From positions 1-5,346 of the forward strand of contig CALCEB010000138.1 of the NCBI GenBank assembly GCA_937900045.1: a stretch of 5,346 nucleotides of DNA. Reading direction: 5' to 3'. The notes beneath the pieces are model-generated. The model searched no databases. It was not told where the DNA came from and saw nothing but the letters and a program-made list of their open reading frames with translations. Positions 1 to 5,346 of the stretch are shown piece by piece. Position 1 is the stretch's first letter, and the number at the start of each line of letters is the position of its first letter. The translations under genes were made by a program, and so were the position numbers. Origin of the DNA: an uncultured Acidobacteriota bacterium (GTDB lineage: Bacteria; Acidobacteriota; Terriglobia; UBA7540).

Positions 1-1114
1 GGTCGATCTCCAACCCGTGGTGCAATTCCTTGATGCGATTCTCAATGTCGCCCCGCTCGCAGTAGACGCGCTCATAAATCCACTGCGGGTTCTGCGGCAG
101 GTTGGTGATGACGAACCACGGATTGTCTTTCGGCTCCCGGTCCGGATGGCGCACCACCTCGGCCTTGAAGATCATCCGCCGCTCCGCGCCCCAACTCTGG
201 GCGGCATAGCGGCCTTCACCGTAGAGGTGCTCGGTCTTGCCGCTCTCCTCCGACAGGCGCCGCGCCTGCCGCATCTTGGGTTCAGCCAGGCGGTTCAACA
301 CCGCATTTTGGGCCATCGCGACCACGTACTCGACATCTCCCTGCGTGTCCAGAAACGTCAGCAGCAGCGGATCGGCGAATCCTCCATCCAGCCGCACCCG
401 CAGGCGTGCTTTGGGAAAGGCCCGCCGCAACCTCTGCAGGATGCGCCAGAGGATACCGATCGCCCCCTTGCTGGCCACCGCATCGCCCGGCCGCAGCACC
501 GTCGTAAACAGGTATTGCTCCTTCTCGTCGTTGAAACTCAAAAAGCCCGCCACCGGCAAATAGCACCCCGTATCGTAGTGGCCGTTAAAGAAGGTCAACT
601 GCTGAGCGCCGTGGGTGGGATCGTCAGTCGGGTCCAGGTCGAGGGTGATGCGCCGGGCCCGGCCGTGCAGCCGCCGGCGGTGCCGCTCGATCACCCGCTC
701 GGCCAGCGCCTCGCCCATCCGGTAAAGCGGCTTGCGGTCGACGCTATTCTCAAACCGGCAGAGCGTGGGTTGCGATGCCAAATCCGTGCCCTCGACCGGA
801 TCACGCCCCAGCAACATCTTGTGCATAGGGTCTTGCGCCAGACGAGCCGCATCGTTGGCATCGGCATAGCCACACGCCATGCCGTAAATCCGCTGCGCCA
901 GCAACGCTTCGATCTCGTGATCGACCTTGCCCGGCTGCCGCTGGTCGACCAGGCAGGCGGCCAGCGCCTGGGTCAATTGCAGGCGCCGGTCGGCGGCTTT
1001 CAGCAGGATGGCGCCGCCATCGGAACTGCCCCGCCGCTGGTCAAACTCCACGACGACGGGTTTCGGAAAAACATCGGCGAACAGGAAACGCTGTGTTGTG
1101 CTATGCTCGGACAA
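1..1114 (-). CDS. IS1380-family DDE transposase, C-terminus off the left edge
   Basis: This gene encodes the enzyme that cuts and joins the ends of the insertion sequence by DDE two-metal chemistry. The minus-strand frame is open for 371 codons from the start to the window edge, with no stop, so the copy may be functional. Family members are usually about 430-460 residues, so some 60-90 residues are missing beyond the edge. The N-terminal part has the family-like SSDGGAILL segment (residues 30-38). The DLDPTDDPTHG block at 159-169 carries the first catalytic aspartate, RLDGGF at 241-246 the second (D243), and YCERGDIEN at 351-359 the catalytic glutamate E358 in a Y-(2)-R-(3)-E signature. The start is set by a TGA stop ten codons upstream with no in-frame ATG between. 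TTG at 1114-1112 lies 7 bases after GGGAGG and gives MSEHSTTQRF. The long plus-strand open frame over the same bases is a shadow with no recognisable protein. Confidence 0.93.
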   Translation of the reverse strand, partial: MSEHSTTQRFLFADVFPKPVVVEFDQRRGSSDGGAILLKAADRRLQLTQALAACLVDQRQPGKVDHEIEALLAQRIYGMACGYADANDAARLAQDPMHKMLLGRDPVEGTDLASQPTLCRFENSVDRKPLYRMGEALAERVIERHRRRLHGRARRITLDLDPTDDPTHGAQQLTFFNGHYDTGCYLPVAGFLSFNDEKEQYLFTTVLRPGDAVASKGAIGILWRILQRLRRAFPKARLRVRLDGGFADPLLLTFLDTQGDVEYVVAMAQNAVLNRLAEPKMRQARRLSEESGKTEHLYGEGRYAAQSWGAERRMIFKAEVVRHPDREPKDNPWFVITNLPQNPQWIYERVYCERGDIENRIKELHHGLEID

Positions 1115-1116
1115 GT

Positions 1117-1179
1117 AAAAGCCTCCCTGCGTGCTTCAAACATTGATCTGACAACATGTTTATAGCACCGGAGGCTTTT
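1117..1179 (-). promoter_or_regulatory. Leader fold-back hairpin covering the transposase ribosome-binding site
   Basis: Three nested inverted repeats are seen directly. The outer arm is 10 bp (AAAAGCCTCC at 1179-1170 with GGAGGCTTTT at 1126-1117, minus-strand reading). The middle arm is 5 bp (GTGCT at 1168-1164 with AGCAC at 1135-1131). The inner arm is 6 bp (AAACAT at 1161-1156 with ATGTTT at 1143-1138). They close a 12-base loop and are separated only by a 1x4 and a 2x2 internal loop, giving 21 potential pairs. The outer right arm contains the GGAGG of the ribosome-binding site. Known insertion sequences such as IS10 and IS50 use fold-back RNA of this type to block translation from incoming transcripts; the same role here is inferred. 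Confidence 0.7.
1122..1127 (-). promoter_or_regulatory. Ribosome-binding site of the transposase
   Basis: On the minus strand this reads GGGAGG, 7 bases before TTG at 1114-1112. It decides the start, because the in-frame stop just upstream leaves no ATG option. The same bases form most of one arm of the leader hairpin, so access can be blocked by RNA folding. Confidence 0.7.
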
Positions 1180-2268
1180 CGTGTCTCCAAAAACGCGAAT
1201 TATCCAGGCTATGACCGCGCTCTGCACCGCTATCTTCTAACTTTTGCTTACTGGTATTATCGGGACTTCAAGCCACCCACGGAGTCCGGACCGATGGTCC
1301 AAGGGGGAGCGGAGTTGGTATTGCTTGAAGCTCCCCATCCTTGGGGCCTATGGTCGTTCGTAATGAGGAACCCCTACTTGGGCTCCGGCAACGGCTACAG
1401 CCCCAGCTTCCCGGTGGAGTGGGAGGGGCCACGCGGACCGCAAGGTCAGGACGTTTGGATGATCTGGGCCGCCAATTTTGCGGGCTGTGGTAAGCCTTTA
1501 CTGGTGCCGGCCGACCTTTGTCAGGGCGCATACGGTATGAATCTGCGTCGCATGCACTTCACCCTGGCGGGCACTGCCGGTTTACTTCCCAGTCCTTGGC
1601 ATGATCAGAATGTGGGTTTCGCATCGCCCGGCAAGGCGAATTTCAGCGATGGCACGTTCACAATAACCGGTAATGGCAATCTCGCGCTCCATAATGATCC
1701 TTTCGGCCAGTATCAGGATCATTTTTATCATGACGCATTTCATTACGTGTTCCAGCACATTAATGGATACGGTGAGCTTACCGCTCAGTTGCAGGCCTGG
1801 GGTCCGGGCGCAAATTCTCAAGTAGGTTCAAAGGCATCGACCGGCCTAATGTTGCGTGAATCCGATTTTGTGATTGGGCAGACAAGCGGCAGATTACGAG
1901 GACGACGTCTCAGCCTAGGCAACACCTTCAGTGAAGCAGCGCGTTACGGCTATCTGGGAGTCTTCAAGGATGGAAGCGCGTTCTTCCAATGGCGTGACGC
2001 CGGGAAAGTCCGCCGAGCTCCCATCCTGCCCCACGACTGCTCGGCCGGGTGCCGGCTGAGGATCGTCCGGCACAACAATAGTGTCGAAGCATCTATTTCG
2101 GCTGCTCACGGTTCATGGCAGGAGGTTGGAAGCCGGACGTTTTCTTCACCTATATCCCGGACGGTCACCTTGGGTATCGTCGCTACTAGCGATAGTCCCA
2201 GCACGTTTCCTCACTATGGTTCGTACCACGGCCGCTTCGATGATGTCCGCTTGCATTCCGAGCCTTGA
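1156..2268 (+). pseudogene. 5'-truncated gene: DUF4185-like propeller end plus DUF1349-like beta-sandwich
   Basis: The plus-strand frame encodes 370 residues from an ATG at 1156, but that ATG and about the first 12 codons lie in the insertion sequence and have no ribosome-binding site. Gene-like sequence starts near residue 14 (NYPGYDRALHRYLLTF). Residues 50-139 resemble the last blades of the DUF4185 five-bladed propeller family, related in fold to GH32/GH43 glycosidases: GGAELVLLEAPHPWG (50-64), YSPSFPVEW (81-89), DVWMIWAANF (99-108) and NLRRMHFTL (129-137). Residues 148-368 resemble a DUF1349-like concanavalin-type sandwich: WHDQNVG (148-154), GTFTITGNG (166-174), DAFHYVFQ (193-200), GLMLRES (230-236), LRIVRHNN (301-308), WQEVGS (321-326) and FDDVRL (361-366). 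The family role would be carbohydrate binding or hydrolysis, probably outside the cytoplasm. The signal peptide and early blades are missing, so the product is probably non-functional. ATG 1294 is an internal alternative start. The TGA is 31 bases before the dehydratase ATG, suggesting a former operon. Confidence 0.65.
1159..1187 (-). promoter_or_regulatory. Putative transposase promoter (extended -10)
   Basis: On the minus strand a TATAAA box (1164-1159, 5 of 6 to consensus) is preceded by TGC, an extended -10. Exactly 17 bases upstream is GAGACA (1187-1182, 4 of 6 to TTGACA). Transcription would begin near 1150-1153, within the loop of the leader hairpin, so the native mRNA would lack the upstream arm. 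The -35 lies very close to the likely end of the element. The match is by eye and sigma-70-like consensus may not hold in this host. Confidence 0.5.
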
Positions 2269-2282
2269 CCTGGACTCACCAC

Positions 2283-2289
2283 AGGAGGT
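2283..2289 (+). promoter_or_regulatory. Ribosome-binding site of the dehydratase
   Basis: AGGAGGT ends 10 bases before the ATG at 2300, slightly long but a near-perfect anti-Shine-Dalgarno match. It fixes the start and argues against the 73-codon longer frame, which would overlap the upstream gene. Confidence 0.75.
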
Positions 2290-2299
2290 ACCCGACAGG

Positions 2300-3463
2300 A
2301 TGAAAATTACAGCAATCAAAACCCTCGTTGTCAACGCACGAATGCGCAATTGGATTTTTGTGAAAGTTGAGACGAGCGAGCCCGGCATGCATGGTTGGGG
2401 TGAGTCCACGACAGAATGGAAGACCAACGGAGTGGTCGGAGCCGTTGAGGATATTTCCAAGCTCTTAATTGGCCAGGACCCCCTGCGAGTGGAGCACCTT
2501 TGGCAAATTATGCACCGGCAGTACTTTTGGCGGAAGGGTATCGTCAATGTCTCGGCCCTTAGCGGCATTGACCAGGCCTTGTGGGATATCAAGGGGAAAG
2601 AGGTAGGAAAGCCCGTGCACGAACTGCTGGGAGGTTCCGTCCGAGACACCCTCCGATTCTATGATCATCTAGGTGGAGGCACCTTGGAGGGCATGTACGG
2701 CACCGTTGCCCCGGAGGAGTTCGCGGACAGAATCCACGAGAGTCTAAGCCAAGGGTTCACTGCCGTTAAGGCCATGCCAATTCCGGTTTGCGAGCCCATT
2801 GAGAATCCCAAGGTCTTAAAGCACGCCGCCCGCTGTATGGAAGCCATGCGCAAGGCCGCGGGGGACCATGTGGACATCATGGTTGATCTCCACGCAAGGA
2901 CGACGCCGGCCGCAGCCATCCAGTTCGGCCGCATGCTGGCGGATTACAATCCATACTGGTACGAAGAACCTTGTTGGTCAGAACAGGTTGACGGATTGTT
3001 GGAAGTGGCTCGAGCCCTGCCCTTTCCCATTGCCACTGGAGAACGCCTCGTGACCCGCTGGGAATTTCGCGAGCTCCTCGAAAAGCGTGCGTGCTCCATC
3101 GTTCAACCGGATGTCTGCCATTGCGGCGGCATCAGTGAAGCTCGCCGGATTGCCGCGCTTGCAGAGACCTACCTCATCTCGGTCGCATGCCATAATCCGG
3201 TTGGCCCGGTCAGCACGGCAGCATCCGTTCATGTGGCTTTCGCAACGCCGAATTACCTGATTCAGGAAATGGTGCGGAAAGATGTGCCCTGGCGCCATGA
3301 CGTCGTTGATGGTCAAATCTCGATTGAAGAAGGCGTATGCCAGCCGCCCCGGAGCCCCGGATTGGGGATTGAAGTGAATGAGGAGGAAGCTAAGAAGTAT
3401 CCGTACGAACCCGAAGTGTTCATGCCTAGCTTCCACCGGGATGGATCGGTTGCGGATTGGTGA
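2300..3463 (+). CDS. Mandelate racemase/galactonate dehydratase (DgoD)-type sugar-acid dehydratase
   Basis: This is a cytoplasmic enolase-superfamily enzyme of 387 residues, the usual length. It would remove water from an aldonic acid to give a 2-keto-3-deoxy acid, using a Mg2+-stabilised enolate. The N-terminal capping domain covers about 1-125, including GWGE (32-35) and SGIDQALWDIKGK (88-100). The barrel follows, with metal ligands D196 (VDLH), E222 (YEEP) and E248 (TGER). H198, two after the first ligand, and the D271/H298 dyad are the acid/base residues. From memory, E. coli DgoD has D183, E209, E235, H185, D258 and H285; the spacings 26, 26, 2 and 27 match exactly. The end DGSVADW also resembles DgoD. 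Start ATG 2300 is chosen from the ribosome-binding site and because the homology begins at MKITAIKT. The residue before H298 is Cys (VACHNP), where DgoD has Pro. Family certainty is high; the substrate (galactonate or another aldonate) is not determined by sequence. Confidence 0.93.
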   Translation: MKITAIKTLVVNARMRNWIFVKVETSEPGMHGWGESTTEWKTNGVVGAVEDISKLLIGQDPLRVEHLWQIMHRQYFWRKGIVNVSALSGIDQALWDIKGKEVGKPVHELLGGSVRDTLRFYDHLGGGTLEGMYGTVAPEEFADRIHESLSQGFTAVKAMPIPVCEPIENPKVLKHAARCMEAMRKAAGDHVDIMVDLHARTTPAAAIQFGRMLADYNPYWYEEPCWSEQVDGLLEVARALPFPIATGERLVTRWEFRELLEKRACSIVQPDVCHCGGISEARRIAALAETYLISVACHNPVGPVSTAASVHVAFATPNYLIQEMVRKDVPWRHDVVDGQISIEEGVCQPPRSPGLGIEVNEEEAKKYPYEPEVFMPSFHRDGSVADW

Positions 3464-3772
3464 CGTGGTTGCGGAGCATCAGGGTCGGGAGTTCTTGCTC
3501 ACTCAAGAGATTTCGAGGGAGAGACAGCTGCCCCGATTGGGAAACGAGGTCGTGCTGGAACACGGGAAAATAACGGCCGGTGAACGGGTTGGAAGGGGCC
3601 TTTTTACACAGAACAGAATTGGCTCCTCTCCCAAAACAGTGATGGGATTGAAGGGTTTTGGCTCAATGAGTTAGTTGTGGAAGAGGAACCACAGAATTAA
3701 GCTACTTGTTGGTTGGATGAATTCGGTGCTGTACTGAAGCAGAGCTCGTTCCGAGGCCTGGAGGGTTATGCG
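3464..3772 (+). other. Intergenic gap between dehydratase and hydrolase, no recognised gene
   Basis: About 309 bases hold no recognisable gene. An open plus-strand frame continues through the dehydratase end to 3674 and could start at ATG 3441, but it has no ribosome-binding site and no family resemblance. The opposite strand is also open in one frame without a recognisable protein. One 7-bp inverted repeat is present (CCAAAAC 3631-3637 with GTTTTGG 3655-3661, 17-base loop) without a T-run, so it is not a clear terminator. No convincing promoter was found; TTGTTG (3706-3711) and TGTACT (3730-3735) with 18-base spacing are a weak possibility. Confidence 0.5.
3760..3765 (+). promoter_or_regulatory. 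Ribosome-binding site of the MBL-fold hydrolase
   Basis: GGAGGG lies 7 bases before ATG 3773. This favours ATG 3773 over the in-frame TTG at 3713, which has no such site. Another ATG at 3769 is in a different frame. Confidence 0.75.
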
Positions 3773-4720
3773 ATGGAGCTATACAAGAACGTGTATCAAA
3801 TCCAGTCTCTTTTTGGCGGTAGAAACCTTTTTCAGTACCTCTTCGTCGGCGAGAACACAGTGCTTGTAGATACGGGTATTGCAGAGACACCGGAGAAAGT
3901 CATTTTCCCATACATGGAGCGGCTGGGGCTGGCTCCCAAGGATTTGAAGATGTCTGTGACCACCCACGCTGACCTTGACCACCAAGGAGAGAATGACAAC
4001 ATCAAACGGCACTCTCCTGGAACGTGGCTTGCTTGTGGTGAAGCAGACCGTGAACTGATTGAAAACCCGTGTGCACTCTTTGATTTGCGGTATAACTTTC
4101 TTCGCGAGGATCATGGCGTCGGCTTCGATCCTGAACCTGGCCCTGAGGCTGGAAGCCGGAGGGCAATGGATGTCAGCTTTTCTGGGGGAGAAAGGATTTG
4201 GTTGGGTGAGGATTGGAACCTAGAAGTCATGCACGTGCCCGGTCATTCTCGAGGCCATCTGGCACTTTACGACGTCAAACACAAAACGGCATTTGTAGGT
4301 GATGCGATTCATGGCCGAGGCTGCCCGAAGGCTGAGGGAGGGCTGGCTATCCCAGTGACCTATTATTTTGTTGATATTTACCTGTCGACGCTCCGTTACC
4401 TTGAGATCTTGCCTTTAGATTGCCTTTACTCCGGCCACTGGCCCGTAATGCAAGGCGAGGAGGTCCGTGATTTCATCGCTGAGTCACGTCAAACGGTCGA
4501 GCTTTTGGACCGCGTGATCATCACTAGCCTATCGAAACAGCCAAGCGGCTTGACGTTGAGGGAATTAATCGATAGCGTGTCGAACGCTATAGGGGATTGG
4601 CCAAAGGAAAGTTGGGAAATTGCAATGTTCGTCGTCAAGGGGCACATGGACCGGCTTGAAGAATTGGCCAAAGCGCGCCGCGTCCGGGGAGAGAGACCAG
4701 TCATTTGGCAAGCTTTGTGA
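3773..4720 (+). CDS. Metallo-beta-lactamase-fold hydrolase with HADLDH motif
   Basis: This 315-residue protein is a soluble metallo-hydrolase of the MBL superfamily, which includes lactonases, thioesterases and glyoxalase II-like enzymes. Family marks in order are VLVDTG (30-35), the metal motif THADLDH (64-70; H65, D67, D69, H70), HVPGHSRGH (154-162; H158 the likely ligand), FVGDAIH (174-180; D177 bridging) and SGHWP (220-224; H222). The common HxHxDH has Asp instead of the second His; this HxDxDH form occurs in several MBL groups and changes one metal ligand. Residues 280-315 (GHMDRLEELAKARRVRG region) resemble the winged-helix tail of LACTB2-type proteins. No signal peptide or membrane segment is seen. 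The start is ATG 3773, where the GGAGGG site and the MELYKNVYQIQS beginning agree. It shares strand with the dehydratase but is separated by 309 bases, so it may have its own promoter. A lactone- or ester-cleaving role in the sugar-acid pathway is inference only. Confidence 0.9.
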   Translation: MELYKNVYQIQSLFGGRNLFQYLFVGENTVLVDTGIAETPEKVIFPYMERLGLAPKDLKMSVTTHADLDHQGENDNIKRHSPGTWLACGEADRELIENPCALFDLRYNFLREDHGVGFDPEPGPEAGSRRAMDVSFSGGERIWLGEDWNLEVMHVPGHSRGHLALYDVKHKTAFVGDAIHGRGCPKAEGGLAIPVTYYFVDIYLSTLRYLEILPLDCLYSGHWPVMQGEEVRDFIAESRQTVELLDRVIITSLSKQPSGLTLRELIDSVSNAIGDWPKESWEIAMFVVKGHMDRLEELAKARRVRGERPVIWQAL

Positions 4721-5227
4721 CGACGGCTGGGAACTCTATGCTCCCACAGAGCCCTCATAGTGGCTGGCGGCACTCATCCGCAAAAGTCCTGCCCGGCTTA
4801 ACTTATAGATATGGCTTGGGTTGAAGCGCCGTATAGACGTTGAAAGATGAAAGAGCTCTTACGCGATCAGGCCTTCTGATGCTTATACAATCCAGTCGTG
4901 ATCGTAGGGGGAGGGAGGCACCGAATTGGTAGAGGCCTTGTCCGCACTCACTCTGTGCTGCTGGCGCAAGGATCGCATTTGTAGTAGTTTCTGGCTGGCG
5001 CAGATAGTGTTTATTGCAACCTTCAGTGCAAACCCTAAGCCTGCCACGTCCACAGTACCAACTCGATTCCTCGAGTGGCAATAAGATGGCCACGCGGCGT
5101 ATTCAAGGCAAGATTCGCAAGCGGAGGCGCAAAGTAATGGAAATGCTTTTCATGTGGGGTACAAGGCAGTTGAATGATTACACACAGACATTGTGAACCT
5201 GAGCATAGATGACGAGGAGGTACTCCA
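4721..5227 (+). other. Long non-coding stretch after the hydrolase
   Basis: About 500 bases contain no gene I can support. The open frames here, a minus-strand one at 4803-5093 and a plus-strand one ending at 5196, lack family resemblance and ribosome-binding sites. Small structures seen are the palindrome AAGAGCTCTT (4851-4860), a 5-bp hairpin ATCAG/CTGAT with a 5-base loop (4866-4880), and a repeated TGGCTGGCG (about 4761 and 4991). None has a T-run, so no intrinsic terminator for the hydrolase was identified. The stretch may be a decayed gene or a regulatory region. Confidence 0.4.
5215..5221 (+). promoter_or_regulatory. Strong ribosome-binding site near the right edge
   Basis: AGGAGGT lies with its GGAGG 7 bases before ATG 5228, near-ideal in sequence and spacing. 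It is the best evidence that a gene begins here. Confidence 0.6.
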
Positions 5228-5299
5228 ATGCAGACGCTTCAGATGGTTTCGCTGAAGAAACGGTACGTGTTGGTATCAGTATGCCTGGCATTGACCTGA
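5228..5299 (+). pseudogene. Short frame: possible broken start of an exported or membrane protein
   Basis: A 23-residue frame follows a strong ribosome-binding site. It has a basic patch, KKR (10-12), then a hydrophobic run, YVLVSVCLAL (13-22), and stops at TGA 5297-5299. This is the shape of a signal peptide or a first membrane helix cut short. After the stop the same frame stays open to the window end, and a second frame runs from ATG 5281 to a TGA at the last three bases, so a nonsense mutation or a frameshift are both possible. The fragment is too short to name. A sugar-acid transporter of the major facilitator type or a substrate-binding protein would fit the neighbourhood, but this is a guess. 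It could also be a genuine small leader peptide. Confidence 0.35.
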
Positions 5300-5346
5300 A
5301 TCCGGCGCATTCTCAGAGGCGGGACGGCGTCTCGGTCGCGGATTGA

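Larger units (their letters stand above)
1..1190 (-). mobile_element. IS1380-family insertion sequence, one end (partial)
   Basis: This is the 5' (transposase-start) end of an IS1380-family element; the other end lies beyond the left edge. The family call rests on the transposase. The right-hand boundary is approximate: the leader hairpin and promoter belonging to the element reach about 1187, and sequence resembling the interrupted glycan-protein gene is recognisable from about 1195. Because only one end is visible, neither the terminal inverted repeat nor the short target duplication (4 bp is usual for this family) can be identified. By eye the transposase gene is more GC-rich than the genes to its right, as expected for an acquired element. 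Confidence 0.8.

Noticed and set aside
17..1165. A 382-codon open frame on the plus strand
   Set aside because: It lies antisense to the transposase, which has the full DDE motif set. The plus-strand translation has no recognisable motif, and its openness reflects GC-rich codons on the other strand.
2081..2299. A 73-codon N-terminal extension of the dehydratase
   Set aside because: It overlaps the upstream gene in another frame. DgoD-like homology begins exactly at ATG 2300, which has its own AGGAGGT.
3595..3606. Possible terminator at AAGGGGCCTTTTT
   Set aside because: The AAGG/CCTT arms leave only two bases for a loop, so a stable hairpin is not feasible.
3378..3674. A 98-codon plus-strand frame overlapping the dehydratase end
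   Set aside because: It overlaps a confident gene, lacks a ribosome-binding site, and resembles no family I know.
3675..3694. A short inverted repeat TGTGG/CCACA upstream of the hydrolase
   Set aside because: A 5-bp stem with an 8-base spacer is expected by chance and is not placed against a convincing promoter.
4908..4995. A tRNA-like stretch containing AATTGGTAGA, as in a D-arm
   Set aside because: No T-arm sequence, anticodon stem or matching acceptor stem could be found.
5086..5196. A 36-codon basic frame starting at ATG 5086
   Set aside because: No ribosome-binding site and no family resemblance; the Arg/Lys-rich composition alone is not enough to call a gene.

Overview
The window looks like a piece of an environmental, probably soil-type, bacterial chromosome: moderate GC, sugar-acid metabolism genes and an IS1380-family insertion sequence. 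The closest-feeling homologues of the dehydratase and hydrolase, from memory, are in Acidobacteria, Planctomycetes and Chloroflexi, but the sequence alone does not settle the phylum. No rRNA, tRNA or CRISPR array was seen.

Region 1 (1 to about 1190) is one end of an IS1380-family element. Its DDE transposase is on the minus strand and runs off the left edge; 371 codons are present with no internal stop. The start is best read as a TTG at 1114-1112 behind a good ribosome-binding site. Its leader (1117-1179) forms a three-part inverted repeat that buries the ribosome-binding site. A plausible promoter sits so that the element's own transcript would begin inside the loop and lack one arm. This is the layout expected of a device that silences the transposase when transcription reads in from outside.

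Region 2 (about 1190-2268, plus strand) is the 3' part of a gene for a predicted glycan-active or glycan-binding protein: the end of a DUF4185-like beta-propeller followed by a DUF1349-like beta-sandwich. Its 5' part is missing, and the open frame runs backwards into the insertion sequence, so the element has most likely truncated it.

Region 3 (2300-3463) begins 31 bases downstream. It is a complete enolase-superfamily dehydratase of the mandelate racemase/galactonate dehydratase (DgoD) type with all catalytic residues. Region 4 (3773-4720), after a 309-base gap with no recognisable gene, is a complete metallo-beta-lactamase-fold hydrolase with a variant HxDxDH metal motif and a LACTB2-like C-terminal tail. 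Region 5 (4721-5346) is mostly non-coding, with one strong ribosome-binding site in front of a 23-codon frame that looks like the broken start of a membrane or exported protein.

Together regions 2-4 look like a co-directional sugar or sugar-acid catabolic locus: a surface or secreted glycan protein, a sugar-acid dehydratase and a hydrolase that might open a lactone or cleave an ester. The link is inferred from gene order. The insertion sequence has damaged the upstream end of the locus and may have changed its transcription. I did not find a convincing wholly new system; the best candidates for a second look are the transposase leader hairpin, the insertion junction, and the dehydratase/hydrolase pair.
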